Positions 36,707-49,466 of a stretch of 64,000 nucleotides of DNA are shown one piece after another (within the stretch, counting starts at the first letter, position 1; every line of letters starts with the position of its first letter). The position numbers were made by a program, and so were the translations under genes. The notes beneath the pieces are model-generated. The model made no database searches. It saw only the letters and a program-made list of their open reading frames with translations, and was not told the origin of the DNA. Source of the stretch: Gossypium raimondii (taxonomy: Eukaryota > Streptophyta > Magnoliopsida > Malvales > Malvaceae); contig NC_068571.1 of the NCBI RefSeq assembly GCF_025698545.1, positions 41,015,733 to 41,079,732 of the forward strand, read 5' to 3'.

Positions 36707-39042
36707 TTAGTATTAATTAAGTGATAATTAAAATAATTAGAATTTTATTCAAGTAATTACTCTATTCTTCATCAATAAAATTAGCACACTTTTTAAAATT
36801 AACACAATTTTTTACCACAAATTTTTAACCAATATTTATAAATTAAATTGTAATTACAATTATCTTAATTTTTCGATATATTTGATTTCACAATGGAGGA
36901 ATCACACTCGGGACTCTACCAGATAATTTAATTTTAAATTAATTATTCTAAAATTAATATTAAATTTAATTTAATATTTATCTTGATAGTATTTTATTAA
37001 TTTAATAAATTAATTATCTTAATATTTAATTTAATTTAATATTTATCTTGATAAGGATTATATTAATTTAATATTATAGTTTAACTCTCTAAACTCTCTT
37101 TATGTAAAAAAAGAGTATTGGGTCATTATTTTACACACGCTTGAATTCAAGATAGAGAGAAAAATCTCTAAAGAAATTATTTCAGAAAAGTTCTAGAGAT
37201 ATTTTTCTTATTTACAACTTGACCCAGAAGTTTAAAGAAATTGTGAAACTACCCCGCTAATAATTTTGTGGAAATTTTTTTGATTCGAAGCGAACTCATA
37301 CTCGACAAATGTGAGCTTAAGGATATCGAAGAAGACTACTCAGTCGAAGCATTCATCCTATACGAATCAAAAGGTACAATTTTGATTAAATGTTTATTAT
37401 TTTAGATAACACAACAAAGTTCTTGTTTTGAAAAAAATTTAAAACTCTTATTTTCCCTAAAACATATTTTCCACTTTGTTTTTCAAACCCGATTTTCCAA
37501 CACGATTCACATAGAATTCACAATTCAAATCCATTTGTGATACCAAAACATCAAATCTCCATTTTAAACATCAAACTTGTAACATTTCCTTATCATTTCT
37601 CTTTTGCATTAATCATTTAGCCTAATGAATTCTAGTAAATAAACTCAGATACATAGGTGATTACACAGCACCAAAGAGCATCGAATGCTAAACAAAGAGC
37701 ATCTAAGTGCTAAGCATAGAGCACTGAAGTGTTAAACTCATACAAGCGTGCAAATAACTCTTTTGGCATTCTAATTGTATCTTAATCATTTACTAAGTTC
37801 ATGCGGGCATCAATATTGTATTTGTAACATTTAAATCGTTGTAATGTCATCATATATGTACCATCCCATCATAAAACATTCCGTATCCACTCAAGCACAT
37901 ATAGCATATATTACTATTTCTTTCCAATTTAGTTCATGTGTCACATTTTTGTAACAAATCGTAACCAATTCAAAACTTTAATTACACACAAACAAATTCA
38001 TAATTCAAACATATTTATATTAATATTACATATAACTAAACCATATGAACTTAATTGGCAGAAGTTGCAATAACAAGATGTCGGGGACTAATCTGTAATT
38101 TTTCATTTTCCTGGATTAACCTTCAGGGAATTCAAATCTCGATCTATAATAACAATTCATTTCAATTATAAATTCTCAATACTTCATAGCATTCTATTTT
38201 ATGCATATGATATTTCAATTTCATTTTTTGAATGTTCTCTAAAGTTTTGCACTTTATTCAATTTAGTCCTTAGAGCCAAAATTGCTATAACTTTCAAATT
38301 TGAGCTTCGATTCTGAAACCAATCTCAATTTCATCATTATACAGTCACCTAATATCTATAATTATAGAAATTTAACATCAAGTTCTAAATATTTATACTT
38401 TAGTCTTTATGTTCAAAAACTAGTAATTGAACTTTACAAACTAATCCTTTTTCATTCTTAAGCTTAAAATCTAACGAATTAATATCAATTTCATCAAGCA
38501 TTCATCAATGGAAACTTTTAAAAACTTTAACAGTTTTACAAAATAGTACTCGGGCTAGCTAAATCAAGTTTCTAATACCTCAAAAATATAAAAATTACAC
38601 GAAAGGGACTAATTTAAGCTTGCCATGCAAGGGCCAAATGTTTTGAAGCATAAACCCTATTTTATTATTTTTATTTTGTGAGGAAGATGAAGGAAAAATG
38701 AACAAACGCTTTTCGTTTTCTATTATTTTATCTGTTATACATACAATAATTTAATTATAATTTTAACATTGTTTTAACTAAAACCATACCAAACCGTCCA
38801 CTATTGTCTAAAATGGCTTATTTGCCTTTATATGCCTTTATTTAATTACTATTTTATTCATTTAGAAATTGAAAATATATAGCGATTAACTTTTAACATT
38901 TTTAAAATTAGTCATTGTAGCTTCATTAACTATCCAATTAACAAAATTAAATGACCAAACTTCATATAAACTTTATACTAACATTGTAAATATTAAATAA
39001 TTATACTTATGGGCTCACTCATAAAAAATGGGGTTCAGAAAC
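36707..39042. repeat. Non-coding, probable retroelement-derived DNA
   Basis: No gene recognised. 36880-37380 has an AT-rich tract followed by phrases typical of decayed LTR leaders (AACTCATACTCGAC, GAAGACTACTC). 37660-37740 has three near-repeats of AGAGCA(T/C) phrases. The far right end, GGGGTTCAGAAAC, is the left flank of the solo LTR insertion. Confidence 0.4.
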
Positions 39043-41424
39043 TATAACACTCCTAACCTATATCCGTCACCAGATTAGGGTTACAAGGCATTACCAATCA
39101 AAACACAACTTAATACGGTCATTCAATTTAAATCATGTACAAAGTTATAATAACTCATTTACAATAAATTTTAAATTCAAATAGTAACCGTCAAATTAAT
39201 CATATAAATCACCTTTAGTCATATTAAACACATAAGTAACAAAATCAAAACATGATTATTTAACTCTTTCATATATACAAATTATGCTCCAAAAATTTCA
39301 ATCATCTTTTTTATGTCGCTTTTTAATCATATGTTCGAATCAACTAGCCTGCCACAAGTCTTGTTACACATGCTTTATAACTCCACTATTTGAACTATAC
39401 ATACATCTCACTCATGGCATTCGACTTATCAAATTATATGAAAGCTTATTACACTACAATTCCATGCGCATACATTAATACATTCAAGCATAAATCATTA
39501 CAACTTTTGCACATGTGCATATTAAAACTAATCAAATCATATTACACTACTTAATATGCATTCACATATGCGACATAGTAATATTACAGCATAGCCAAAC
39601 ATACCTTTGATGCTATCCAATTATGCGCACTTTACCTTAAAAACAAAAGCCATACAATATAAGCCTTATAAACATATAACACGAATCATATGCTCAACTC
39701 TCTAATGGTATTCGAATACCTAATAAGATTAAACATTTTACTTCATAATTCTATACGTGCACATATTAAACCAAATAAATCAAGTCACAAGGTTTTTTGG
39801 CCATTAGCAAATGCGGCATTAATTAACTTACCACATGGTCAATTATGCTTTTAATACCATCTATATATATACACACATAGTCACCATATCAATATGAACC
39901 ATTATCGAACACCATTAATAAAAACACATCATACCTAGTTCATATGCTAAAATCATGTCTAGACATCGTCTTCTCAAACATCCAATGAGCCATTAAGAAA
40001 CTGAACCTAAACAACTAACCATTCAAGCATAAAACATGTGCATACTTTGCCATTCATTTAATCATCAATTTGGCTAGTAAGATAACTTATAAATTTATAA
40101 ACCCATTTCATCACAGTAATATTTATCAATTAAACACAATTGACAATTCAAGCCAGACATGGTCTTACACGTAAATCTCAAATCGATGCCAATGTCCCAG
40201 ATGTGGTCTTACACGATATCACATATCGGAATCCTATGATTCGTACGGCTTTTGGATGTCGTAATTCAATCAAATTAAGCTCGTAAACAATTCTCCCATG
40301 CTTCTTATTTACACATATATTCATTAAAATTCAATTCGATATTTATAATACATATACATTCAATTTTAACGACATTTATTTACCTATGAACTTACCTCGT
40401 ACGGACACAAACGGATCGAAACAACTATTCGACAACCTTCGACTTTCCCCGATCCAAATCCGATTTACTCCTTTCTTGATCTAAATGAATTCAAATTTGG
40501 CAATTTAATAACACACCTTTAATTCAATCCATAAACATATAATTAGGGTATTAACATTTAGCCCCCAAATTTCACATTTTTGACATTTTAGTCCTTAATA
40601 CAAAAATACACCAAATACACAAAATTCATCAAAACAATGCGTTAGCCGAACCTTTCTAAGGTCCCTAGAAGCCCATACATTTCATTTATTTCATATTTTA
40701 ACCACTCAATTTCCCATTTTCACAATTTAGTCCATAATTAGCAAATTCATCAAAAATCCCAATACATAAAATATTTATCTATCATCAAGCTTTCATATTT
40801 CACCATTTAACATCACAAATCTTACAAAATCAACAATGGCATAAATCAAATTAATCATCAAATTCTGAAATTTAAGCATGGGATTGATAAAACACAACGC
40901 AACGATCTCAAAAATATAGAAATTATCAAAAACCGAACAAATTACATACCTCAATCAAGTAAAATGAGTTTAGAACCTAGCTTGCTCTTTTTCTTTCTTT
41001 TTCTTTTGTAGTTTCTGCAATAGAAAGATGAACATACAAGTATTTTACTTATGTTTTATTATAATAACATATTATTTTCTAATTTTACAAAACTAACCTT
41101 TATAATTTAATATGAAAACCATATATTATAAACCCAAAACCGTCCACTCAAATAACCAAGGGTCAAATAACCACTTAAGGGCTTCATAATTAATTAATCG
41201 TAGCAAATAAACACTTAAACAATTAGTATGCCACTGTTGCATTTTACATAATTAAGTCATTTTATCAAATTAACTATCCAAACGGCAAAATTAAATCACG
41301 AAATTTTCAAACATATTAATTAACATGCTATAGACACCAAAAATAATATTAAAATAATTTTACAACTTCAGATTTGTGGTCCTGAAACTACTGTTCCGAC
41401 TAGAGTCTAAACCGGGCTGTTACA
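39043..41424 (-). mobile_element. Solo LTR, 2,382 bp, Ty3/gypsy type, with target-site duplication GAAAC
   Basis: On the minus strand it starts TGTAACAGCCCGGTTTAG and ends GGTTAGGAGTGTTATA. Flanking GAAAC occurs at 39038-39042 and 41425-41429. It contains the ACATGGTCTTACACG phrases (40156-40216) typical of long Ty3/gypsy LTRs. No internal domain is present. Its right end and right flank recur, left-truncated, at 43620-44050 and 58799-59240, so those are segmental copies of this insertion, not new ones. Confidence 0.85.
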
Positions 41425-42082
41425 GAAACCACCATTTTCAACACCGCTAAAAAATGCGTTGATACAACCTATGTATCCAAGTCCGTTTACTAGGGTTCAT
41501 CAGGTGAAATGGTTTAGATGAAATTGAGATTCTAAAACGGGATGAAACGACCTTCGCATCCAAATTGAAAGTATCACGAAAAATTGATTGAAGTGGTACC
41601 TTTGACATGTATATAATTGTATTATTTCTTGATTGAATGAGTTTATAAGACAAGTTACATAAATGTGACATGGATTGGCATGTTAAAAGATTGTAGGATT
41701 AAATTATCTTGATTGTAAGTTAATGCTCACCTTGTTGGTGTTTTGATTGCCATGTTTAGCTAAAGTTATGCTAAGCTAAGGTAGCTTATAATGATTAGGT
41801 AAAAAAAATAAAGTAAGTATTGTATTATACTTATGAACTTTCTAAACATCCTATATGCTTACCTTTTTTTGTTTCATTTTCCCTGTAGATCGTCACCTTA
41901 CGAAACTTGTCAAGTCGGATCGTCTTGAAGCTCACACTATCACCGAATCGATAGTTATGCGATCATTTTGAATCTAGAGTTGTGGCATGTATATAAGTGC
42001 CTTGATGTGTGCCTTAAGTGTTTACTACTTGACTATTATGACATAACCATTTTATATAATGTGTTTACTACTTGATGTGTGC
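41425..42082 (+). repeat. LTR remnant, first copy, cut by the RPS15A fusion
   Basis: It matches 44051-44700 and 59241-59890 closely, including the CCTGTAGATCGTCACCTTA phrase. It ends abruptly at 42082, where exon sequence of RPS15A begins. The missing remainder is present in the other two copies, so a deletion joined the middle of this repeat to the middle of exon 1. Confidence 0.75.
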
Positions 42083-42703
<621 letters not shown>

Positions 42704-43619
42704 GGCAAATTTCTTAGATTTTTCATTTTTGTTTGAAGTTTCTCTTCATCTAGAACCTCTGTTGGTACCGATTTCAATTCATATTTAGGGATTACGAGGT
42801 TTTGGTTCGTTTGCCTTTTGTCGTCGATAGTTTGAAGTTGGCCCGTTAAGGTTTCTGTACCAGCTTTTTTCACAATTTTATAACTTTGCATATTATCCTT
42901 TTCTTTTCTCATGATTTGGTTGATGATTATTATATTTCAAGGCGTAATGGTATCTTGGAGAACTATTGAGAATGATTAAGGTTTACATCTCCTTGTACTT
43001 TTGGACTTTTGTTCCTCCACTTTTATTTTATGTCTTGTTTGGTAACTTGAAAATTTGCATTCGGATTTTATTTAATGTGGAAATGGTGAGAATGAAATGC
43101 ATATATGTTAAAATGTATAAAAACATGGATTTGTCAAATCCAAAATTGTTTTAAGGATTTCAAAATCATTTCTAACTAAGTCTCCAAGGGTTTAAGAAAG
43201 TATTATTTTTTTAAAGATTTTTATAATTTTAAATCATTAATAATTAGAATAATGGCCGAGTTCATCATGGGTAAACGTTGAGGGCAAAATATATTGAATA
43301 TTTTAGAAATAACGTCAACTTAATAGGATATGTAAAATATTAAGAATTAAATTTGTTATCATACTAATCAAAATAAAGTTACATCAGTATTCTTTTTGTG
43401 ACTAAATACATTTTAATAACAAAGTGACTAGAATTGAAAATTCACTTATCCTGAGTGACAAAATTAACAAAACAGAAAAATTTACCTTTAAATAATTTAC
43501 CTTGAGTAACTATTTAAATGATTTACCTTTATGTTTTTATGTTAACCATACCAAAATGTATCAAGTTGGTCATTATTCTTAATATTTAAAATTTTATAAT
43601 TATAAAATATTATAAAATT

Positions 43620-44050
43620 ATAGAAATTATCAAAACCAAACAAATTACATACCTCAATCAAGCAAAATGAGTGCGAACCTAGCTTGCTTTTTTTTTTTTT
43701 CTTTTGTAGTTTCGCAATAGAAAGATGAACATGCAAGTATTTTACCTATGTTTTATTATAATAACATATTTTTTTTCTAATTTTACAAAACTAACCTTTA
43801 TAATTTAATATGAAAACCATATATTATAAACCCAAACTGCCCACTCAAATAACCAAGGGTCAAATAACCACTTAAGGGCTTCATAATTAATTAATTGTAG
43901 CAAATAAACACTTAAACAATTAGTATGCCACTATTGTATTTTACACGATTAAGTCCTTTTATCAAATTAACTATCCAATCGGTAAAATTTTATGAGTTCA
44001 ATTTGTGGTCCCAAAGCATCGTTCGACTAGGGTCTAAACCGAAACATTAC
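43620..44050 (-). repeat. Left-truncated copy of the 39043-41424 solo LTR
   Basis: It matches the right 510 bp of the intact LTR with some deletions and ends at the same GAAAC flank. RPS15A 3'-flanking DNA abuts the truncation point. Confidence 0.8.
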
Positions 44051-45597
44051 GAAACCACCATTTTCAACACCGCTAAAAAACGGGTTGTTACAACCTATGT
44101 ATCCAAGTCCTTTTACTAGGGTTCATCAGGCGAAATGGTTTAGATGAAATTGAGATTCTAAAATGGGATGAAACGAACTTGCATCCAAATTGAAAGTCAT
44201 TGAATGAATTGATCATGAAAAATTGATTGAAGTGATACCTTTGACATGTATATAATTGTATTATTTCTTGATTGAACGAGTTTATAAGACAAGTTACATA
44301 AATGTGACATGGATTGGCATGTTAAGTGATTGTAGGATTAAATGATCTTGATTGTAAGTTAATGCTCACCTTGTTGGTGTTTTGATTGCCATGTTTAGCT
44401 AAAGTTATTCTAAGCTAAGGTAGCTTATAATGATTAGGTAAAAAAATAATGAAGTATTGTATTATACTTATGAACTTACTAAGCATCCTATATGCTTACC
44501 TTTTTTGTTTCATGTCCCCTGTAGATCGTCACCTTACAGAACTTGTCAAGTCGGATCGTCCTGAAGCTCACACTATCACCGAATCGATAGTTATGCGATC
44601 ATTTTGAATCTAGAGTTGTGGCACGTATATAAGTGTCTTGATGTGTGCCTTAAGTGTTTACTACTTGACTATTATGACATAACCAATTTATAAAATGTGT
44701 TGCCTTTGTGATTTTATACATATATGGTGTTGGATATATATATTATGCAAGAATAAGTGATGATATATAATCAAAACATATGTTTGGTATGTGGAATGAT
44801 ATAGATTAGGGTAGAAAAGGGTAGCTTGGATAATGAATGATTGAGTTGGATGTATATTTGTAATTGATACCTAGAAATATTATTGAAATGTGTGACTTAT
44901 ACTTAGTTTTTGAAGTTCATGTTGAAGACCTATAAGTCATTGATGTGTATAATGTGCATATCTATATGTTTTTGAAGTGGAATGACATGCTTCAATTGGG
45001 TATGGCATAGGTAAAAATTGGTATTTGGCATGTAATGTTGTAAATTGGTTTTGAATAGATTGAGATCATGTTTGAGTTGGATTTAGTTGGAATTGGTTGG
45101 GTGACTTGTTGACATGAAATGGTATGATTTTTGCTTTGTTTTAATGGTTTAAGATGTTGAGAATCAATCAAGGTAGCTTTGCATATCTTGGATTGAAACC
45201 AAATTGTATTTTGGCTAAAACAGGTCACATCTCGACGATCAAAATCCTCGTCGCAACGCTTCGCCAACAAGAAGTGATGTCACGATGTCGAAATGCATGA
45301 AGTCACAACATGACTTACTGAGTTGGCGACGTCACGATGTAGAAATAGTGAAGTCACGACATCGGTCTTGAAATTTCAAAATTTTACAATTTGGTCCTAA
45401 TTCATGTACGATCTAATAAAAGAGCTTTGTAAGCTTGTGTGGAACTTAGAAATGATTGTAATATTATATTTAGAATGTGAATACTTGTTTGCATATGTTA
45501 TTGGTCAGATGTTGTCAAATTGTCTGAAGTTACTCCGGTAAAGATTGTAGCATCCTATAGCCCGAATTCGATGACCGGGTCAGGCGAGGGTGTTACA
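44051..45597 (+). repeat. Ty3/gypsy LTR remnant with GACGTCACGATGT motifs
   Basis: Same sequence as 59241-60787. It contains the GATCGTCACCTTA and CACTATCACCGAATCG phrases, a cluster of GTCACGAT/GTCACGACAT motifs (45270-45365) and ends GGCGAGGGTGTTACA, a good LTR terminus. Its own start was not found. Confidence 0.65.
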
Positions 45598-45767
45598 ATA
45601 GTAACTATTAAAATTCATCAAATAAAAATTAAAAACCAAATTAAATCACCTCCATTGAATTGTGTTTGATAAATTAAACACACAATTAAACAAATTCATA
45701 ATTAACACTAAATTCATTCTATTAACAGGACTATGAAAAATTTAAACCTATTGATATTGACAATTAA

Positions 45768-46677
45768 TGTAACATCCTGAAAGTCAGTAGTGTCGAAAAG
45801 TGTATTTTCAGGGCTCTGCTTTCGTAAATCGAACTCATAAATATTTTTATTTAATATTTACGAAAATGCGTTGGAAGTGAATTGAATTTCGAGCAAGTAA
45901 TTTCGATGAAATAATGTTTAATTAGAGTACAGGGGCTAAATCAAAAAAGGGTCAAAAGTCTAATTATTAATGAAATATAATTATAATTGAATTTATAAGA
46001 CTTATTAAATAAATAAACCTTTGTGTATAGTCATAATGGTGGTCGACTAAGATTTATAGTACATGTTATATATATGTTAAAACTTACGTTATTATTAAAA
46101 TAAAATAATAACAAAAGGGTTAGTGGATTGAAATAGAATGTGACTATTCTCTTTTCAAATTTTCTTCTTCTTTCGAAACAAGAAGGAACATGGGGAAGAC
46201 GAAAGGCACAACTAGGGTTCTTAGATTTCAAGCTCAAATTGCTAACGTCAATTCGGAATCCGCGAGAAAGAAAGGGAAAGACAAGATTGTCGACGAGTAG
46301 CTCGGAGTATACGATTTGTGTTTCTATAATCCAAACTATTTCAATTGTTGTATTTGTACATTACATGGCATGGTAAGGTACAAGTTGATTTAGTGTGATA
46401 TATTGAAGTGGTTGAATTGAATATTTGTTTTATATATCGAATTGAATATTACTTGAAATTTGAAATTGTTTTTTATTGGAAATAAAATATGTTGCTATGT
46501 GCATATATATATATACATGTATGTGATTGAATTATTGGATTGATGAAATTGTGTGGTCGAATTGAGGAATTGATTTATGAATTGAACCGAGAAATATGTT
46601 ACCCTATTAACTGTTTGGGCAGGGTCAGGTATAATTGGCATGCCATAGGACAAGAAGAGTTAGGGTTTTACGACTAC
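45768..46677 (+). mobile_element. Left part of a solo LTR, interrupted by the Athila element
   Basis: It begins TGTAACATCC after the flank ATTAA (45763-45767), exactly as the intact copy at 60958 does. The LTR is split at ACTAC (46673-46677) by the Athila insertion, resumes at 56084, and is then deleted from 56175 on. Confidence 0.85.
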
Positions 46678-47910
46678 TGTTCTGTGAAATCCCGACAAAA
46701 TCTTGCCTAAGAAAACCTGCGTGCCTGGAAAAAATAAAAATAACAGAATTAAAGGTTTGGATCTAGAAATGAAAAATAAAATAAAAAGCAGAATTAAAAA
46801 TATTGAATCGAAAATTCGAGAAATTAAAAATAGAGTTGAGAGAAAGGAAATTCTTATGGGAGATTCCAGCCTCTAGTTGTCTCGTTCCGCCTTGGGTTCT
46901 ATCTTCGGCTTTTAGATGATCCTTCCCAAACCGCATAAGCCAGTTATAGTGGAAGATGACACCTACGACCACCAGTTTTAAGGATTTAGACTTACGATTT
47001 AATGGAACCTGACTCTAGCCAACAATCGTTTTTGTGGAATCGTCTTATGCTAGATCAACGCTTCTCAATGGCGAATCCCACGCCATTTTGTCTCTTAAGC
47101 TCGTCAATCTCTGACGCAGTAAGCTAACTAACCGACTGTGCAACCTTCCCAAAACATACAAAGCGGCCGCCTTTGCATACGTTGAAAAGCTTAATTTTTA
47201 AGGGACATGGACGGAAGTGTCAGCCCCATTGTGCGGAGAAACGATGAATACTCAACGAGAGGCTAAGTACGGACTCTAAGCCTCAAGAACCCTTTTTGGG
47301 AAATATCGACAACTTTCGGCTAGATGAGTTTAGTGGCTCATGATTGTGATGGAAAAGAAAATAAATATAATAAAAATGAAGATTTTATTGAAAGGAAATA
47401 TGAGAAGAACAAAAGCCTAGACTTTTGGGGAGAGAGTGTTTACAGAAAAAGATCGATCTCTTTTGAGTCACTTCACCCCCTATTTATAGTGCTAGGGGAA
47501 CAGTCTAATCCTACTTAAATTCCCAAAAGATAAATACATTTAATTGAAGATAAATAAATATAAATAAAGATAAATTAAATAAAATCTTAAAATTAAATAA
47601 TCCTTAATAATTATATTAATATTAATTATCCTAATATAATTAAAATAGAGTTTGATAGAATAAAATCTCTTCTTTTTGCATTTCAACTCTTGTGTCCTCC
47701 ATGCTTGCACTTTTGGCACCAACTTTTTTCCTTGTGTCGCACATTGGCCCATTTTATCTCTAAATTCACGCTTTTGGTCATTAATTTTGCTTTTGCCTCA
47801 AATTTAGTCCCTATTAGATAAAAGATCATAAATAGCTCAAATTAGCAGGATCATACTCAGAATAAATACATAATTAATACATAAAAATACGTTATTCAAG
47901 AGTGTTATCA
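46678..47910 (-). repeat. 3' LTR of the Athila element, end-truncated
   Basis: 1,233 bp. It matches 54865-56078. Compared with the other LTR it lacks the terminal 108 bp next to the flank but retains the target-site duplication beside it, consistent with a deletion between two TGT triplets. Confidence 0.9.
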
Positions 47911-47925
47911 AATTCCCCCTACTTA
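47911..47925 (-). other. Polypurine tract of the Athila element
   Basis: On the minus strand AAGTAGGGGGAATT lies directly before the 3' LTR, the expected site for plus-strand priming. Confidence 0.65.
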
Positions 47926-49466
47926 GCCCATGCTTGCCCTCAAGTATGGTTCCTATCTACTGTGAAAGTTAGATTCTGCCATAAAAGAAATATCACTCCA
48001 AAGTTTTATAAAAATCAGTCAAAAATGCATATGAAAAATAAAGAGAACCCTAAGCTTGCTTTAAGTAAAACAGAAAAAGTTTCCAATTAATACCCACAAA
48101 AATTAGAATCGACTTTAATTATTTAATGAAAATTAGGTAAATTACCAAACCTACCAAGACACCCTATTTGTTTCCTCGTTTAGTCCCCAAATTACATTTT
48201 TTTTCTTTTTCTTTTTTATTTATTTTGATTTATATTTATTTATTTTTTATATTTTTTATGCTTTAGGAATATACTGAACCTTTTGACGCTAAGAGAGATG
48301 ACAGCCAAGTACCCCACCCCGGTTACTCTGCCAAACAGACTCCTAATTATATTTTTTCTTAAGAACACATTGAATCTTTTGACGTGAAGAGAGATAACAG
48401 CCAAGCACCTTACCCCGGTTACTCAGCCCAACATGTTCTTAAAAATTAATTCTGGTTAGCGGAGTTTTACCTAACACGTCACACAACCTTTTGACGTGAA
48501 ATAGGATGACAACCCAAGCACCCTACCCCGGTTACTCAGTCAGTCACGTTTTTAAGCTGCACTCATAACCACAGAAACATTAAATGACATTCTATTAATA
48601 ACTTTTTTTTATGAAAACTTTAGAGAAAAACGATTAAGTGTCTAAAATATGTTTCAGTAATTACCTTAATAGTCATGGACATATTTTAGCATGCAAACAT
48701 ATTAAGTGTCCACTTTGTATTAAACTTGATCAATTTTACGAAAAGCAAGATAAAGTTAACTCTATGAATCACAATTATTTTTAGCCTAATAAGAATAAAA
48801 CAGTGGAGATGACATCAATTATGGAAAATCCGTAATTTCCTCAGAAAACAAGAATCATGCTTGTAGGTCAAATAGTAGGCAATTCTTGGTAAAAATCTTG
48901 GGCATGAAAAGAGGCAGGAGATTCTAAATAAATATGGACAAAATGGAGCCTCAAGCAGTAAATAATCACAGCAACAGCAACAACAACCAAAACCACAGCA
49001 GAAAATTACAGTAATAATGAAGAGTACCTCCCACTATTAAAAGCACATTGTCCTCAATGTGGACGAAAAGAAATAAATAGGTAGAAAAGTTTAGAAAAAC
49101 TCCCAGTGTTGTTACTGTCAATCGCATATGATGACAATGAGCTCGGTCAGTTGCTGGCCAAAGGTTTCAAGTCGGGCCTCAATGCACTCTAAGCATTGCT
49201 CAACGGTTTTCTTCGCATTTTCGCTTTGTTTTATCTAAGCAAAAGAAGAGAAATTTTTTAATATCCAAATAAGTAATAAATAATAAAATAAAATAAATTA
49301 ATAAATAAAGTAAAGAATAGATAAATAAATAATAAAAATTGGGTTGCCTCCCAACAAGCGCTTGTTTAACGTCGTTAACTCGACGCCGTTATTGGTTCTA
49401 TGGTGGTTCCAAATGGATTTTCTCAACCGTGTGGGCTTGAAAATTCTCATAAAATGGCTTCAACCA
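47926..49466 (-). other. Athila 3' non-coding region (env-like position)
   Basis: Athila elements often carry an env-like ORF between integrase and the 3' LTR. Here no open frame is recognisable. The region contains three imperfect repeats with TTTTGACG and CCCGGTTACTC motifs (48280-48560) and AT-rich stretches. Confidence 0.5.
48280..48560. repeat. Three imperfect tandem repeats in the Athila 3' region
   Basis: Units begin at about 48281, 48378 and 48488. Each contains TTTTGACG, a GA-rich stretch with GA(T/A)GACA or GATAACA, CAAG(T/C)ACC and ACCCCGGTTACTC. Spacing is about 97-110 bp. Confidence 0.75.

Noticed and set aside
46140-46376. Plus-strand open frame repeated at 61280-61516
   Set aside because: Conserved between the two only because the surrounding LTR was duplicated; no protein motifs and it lies in LTR DNA.
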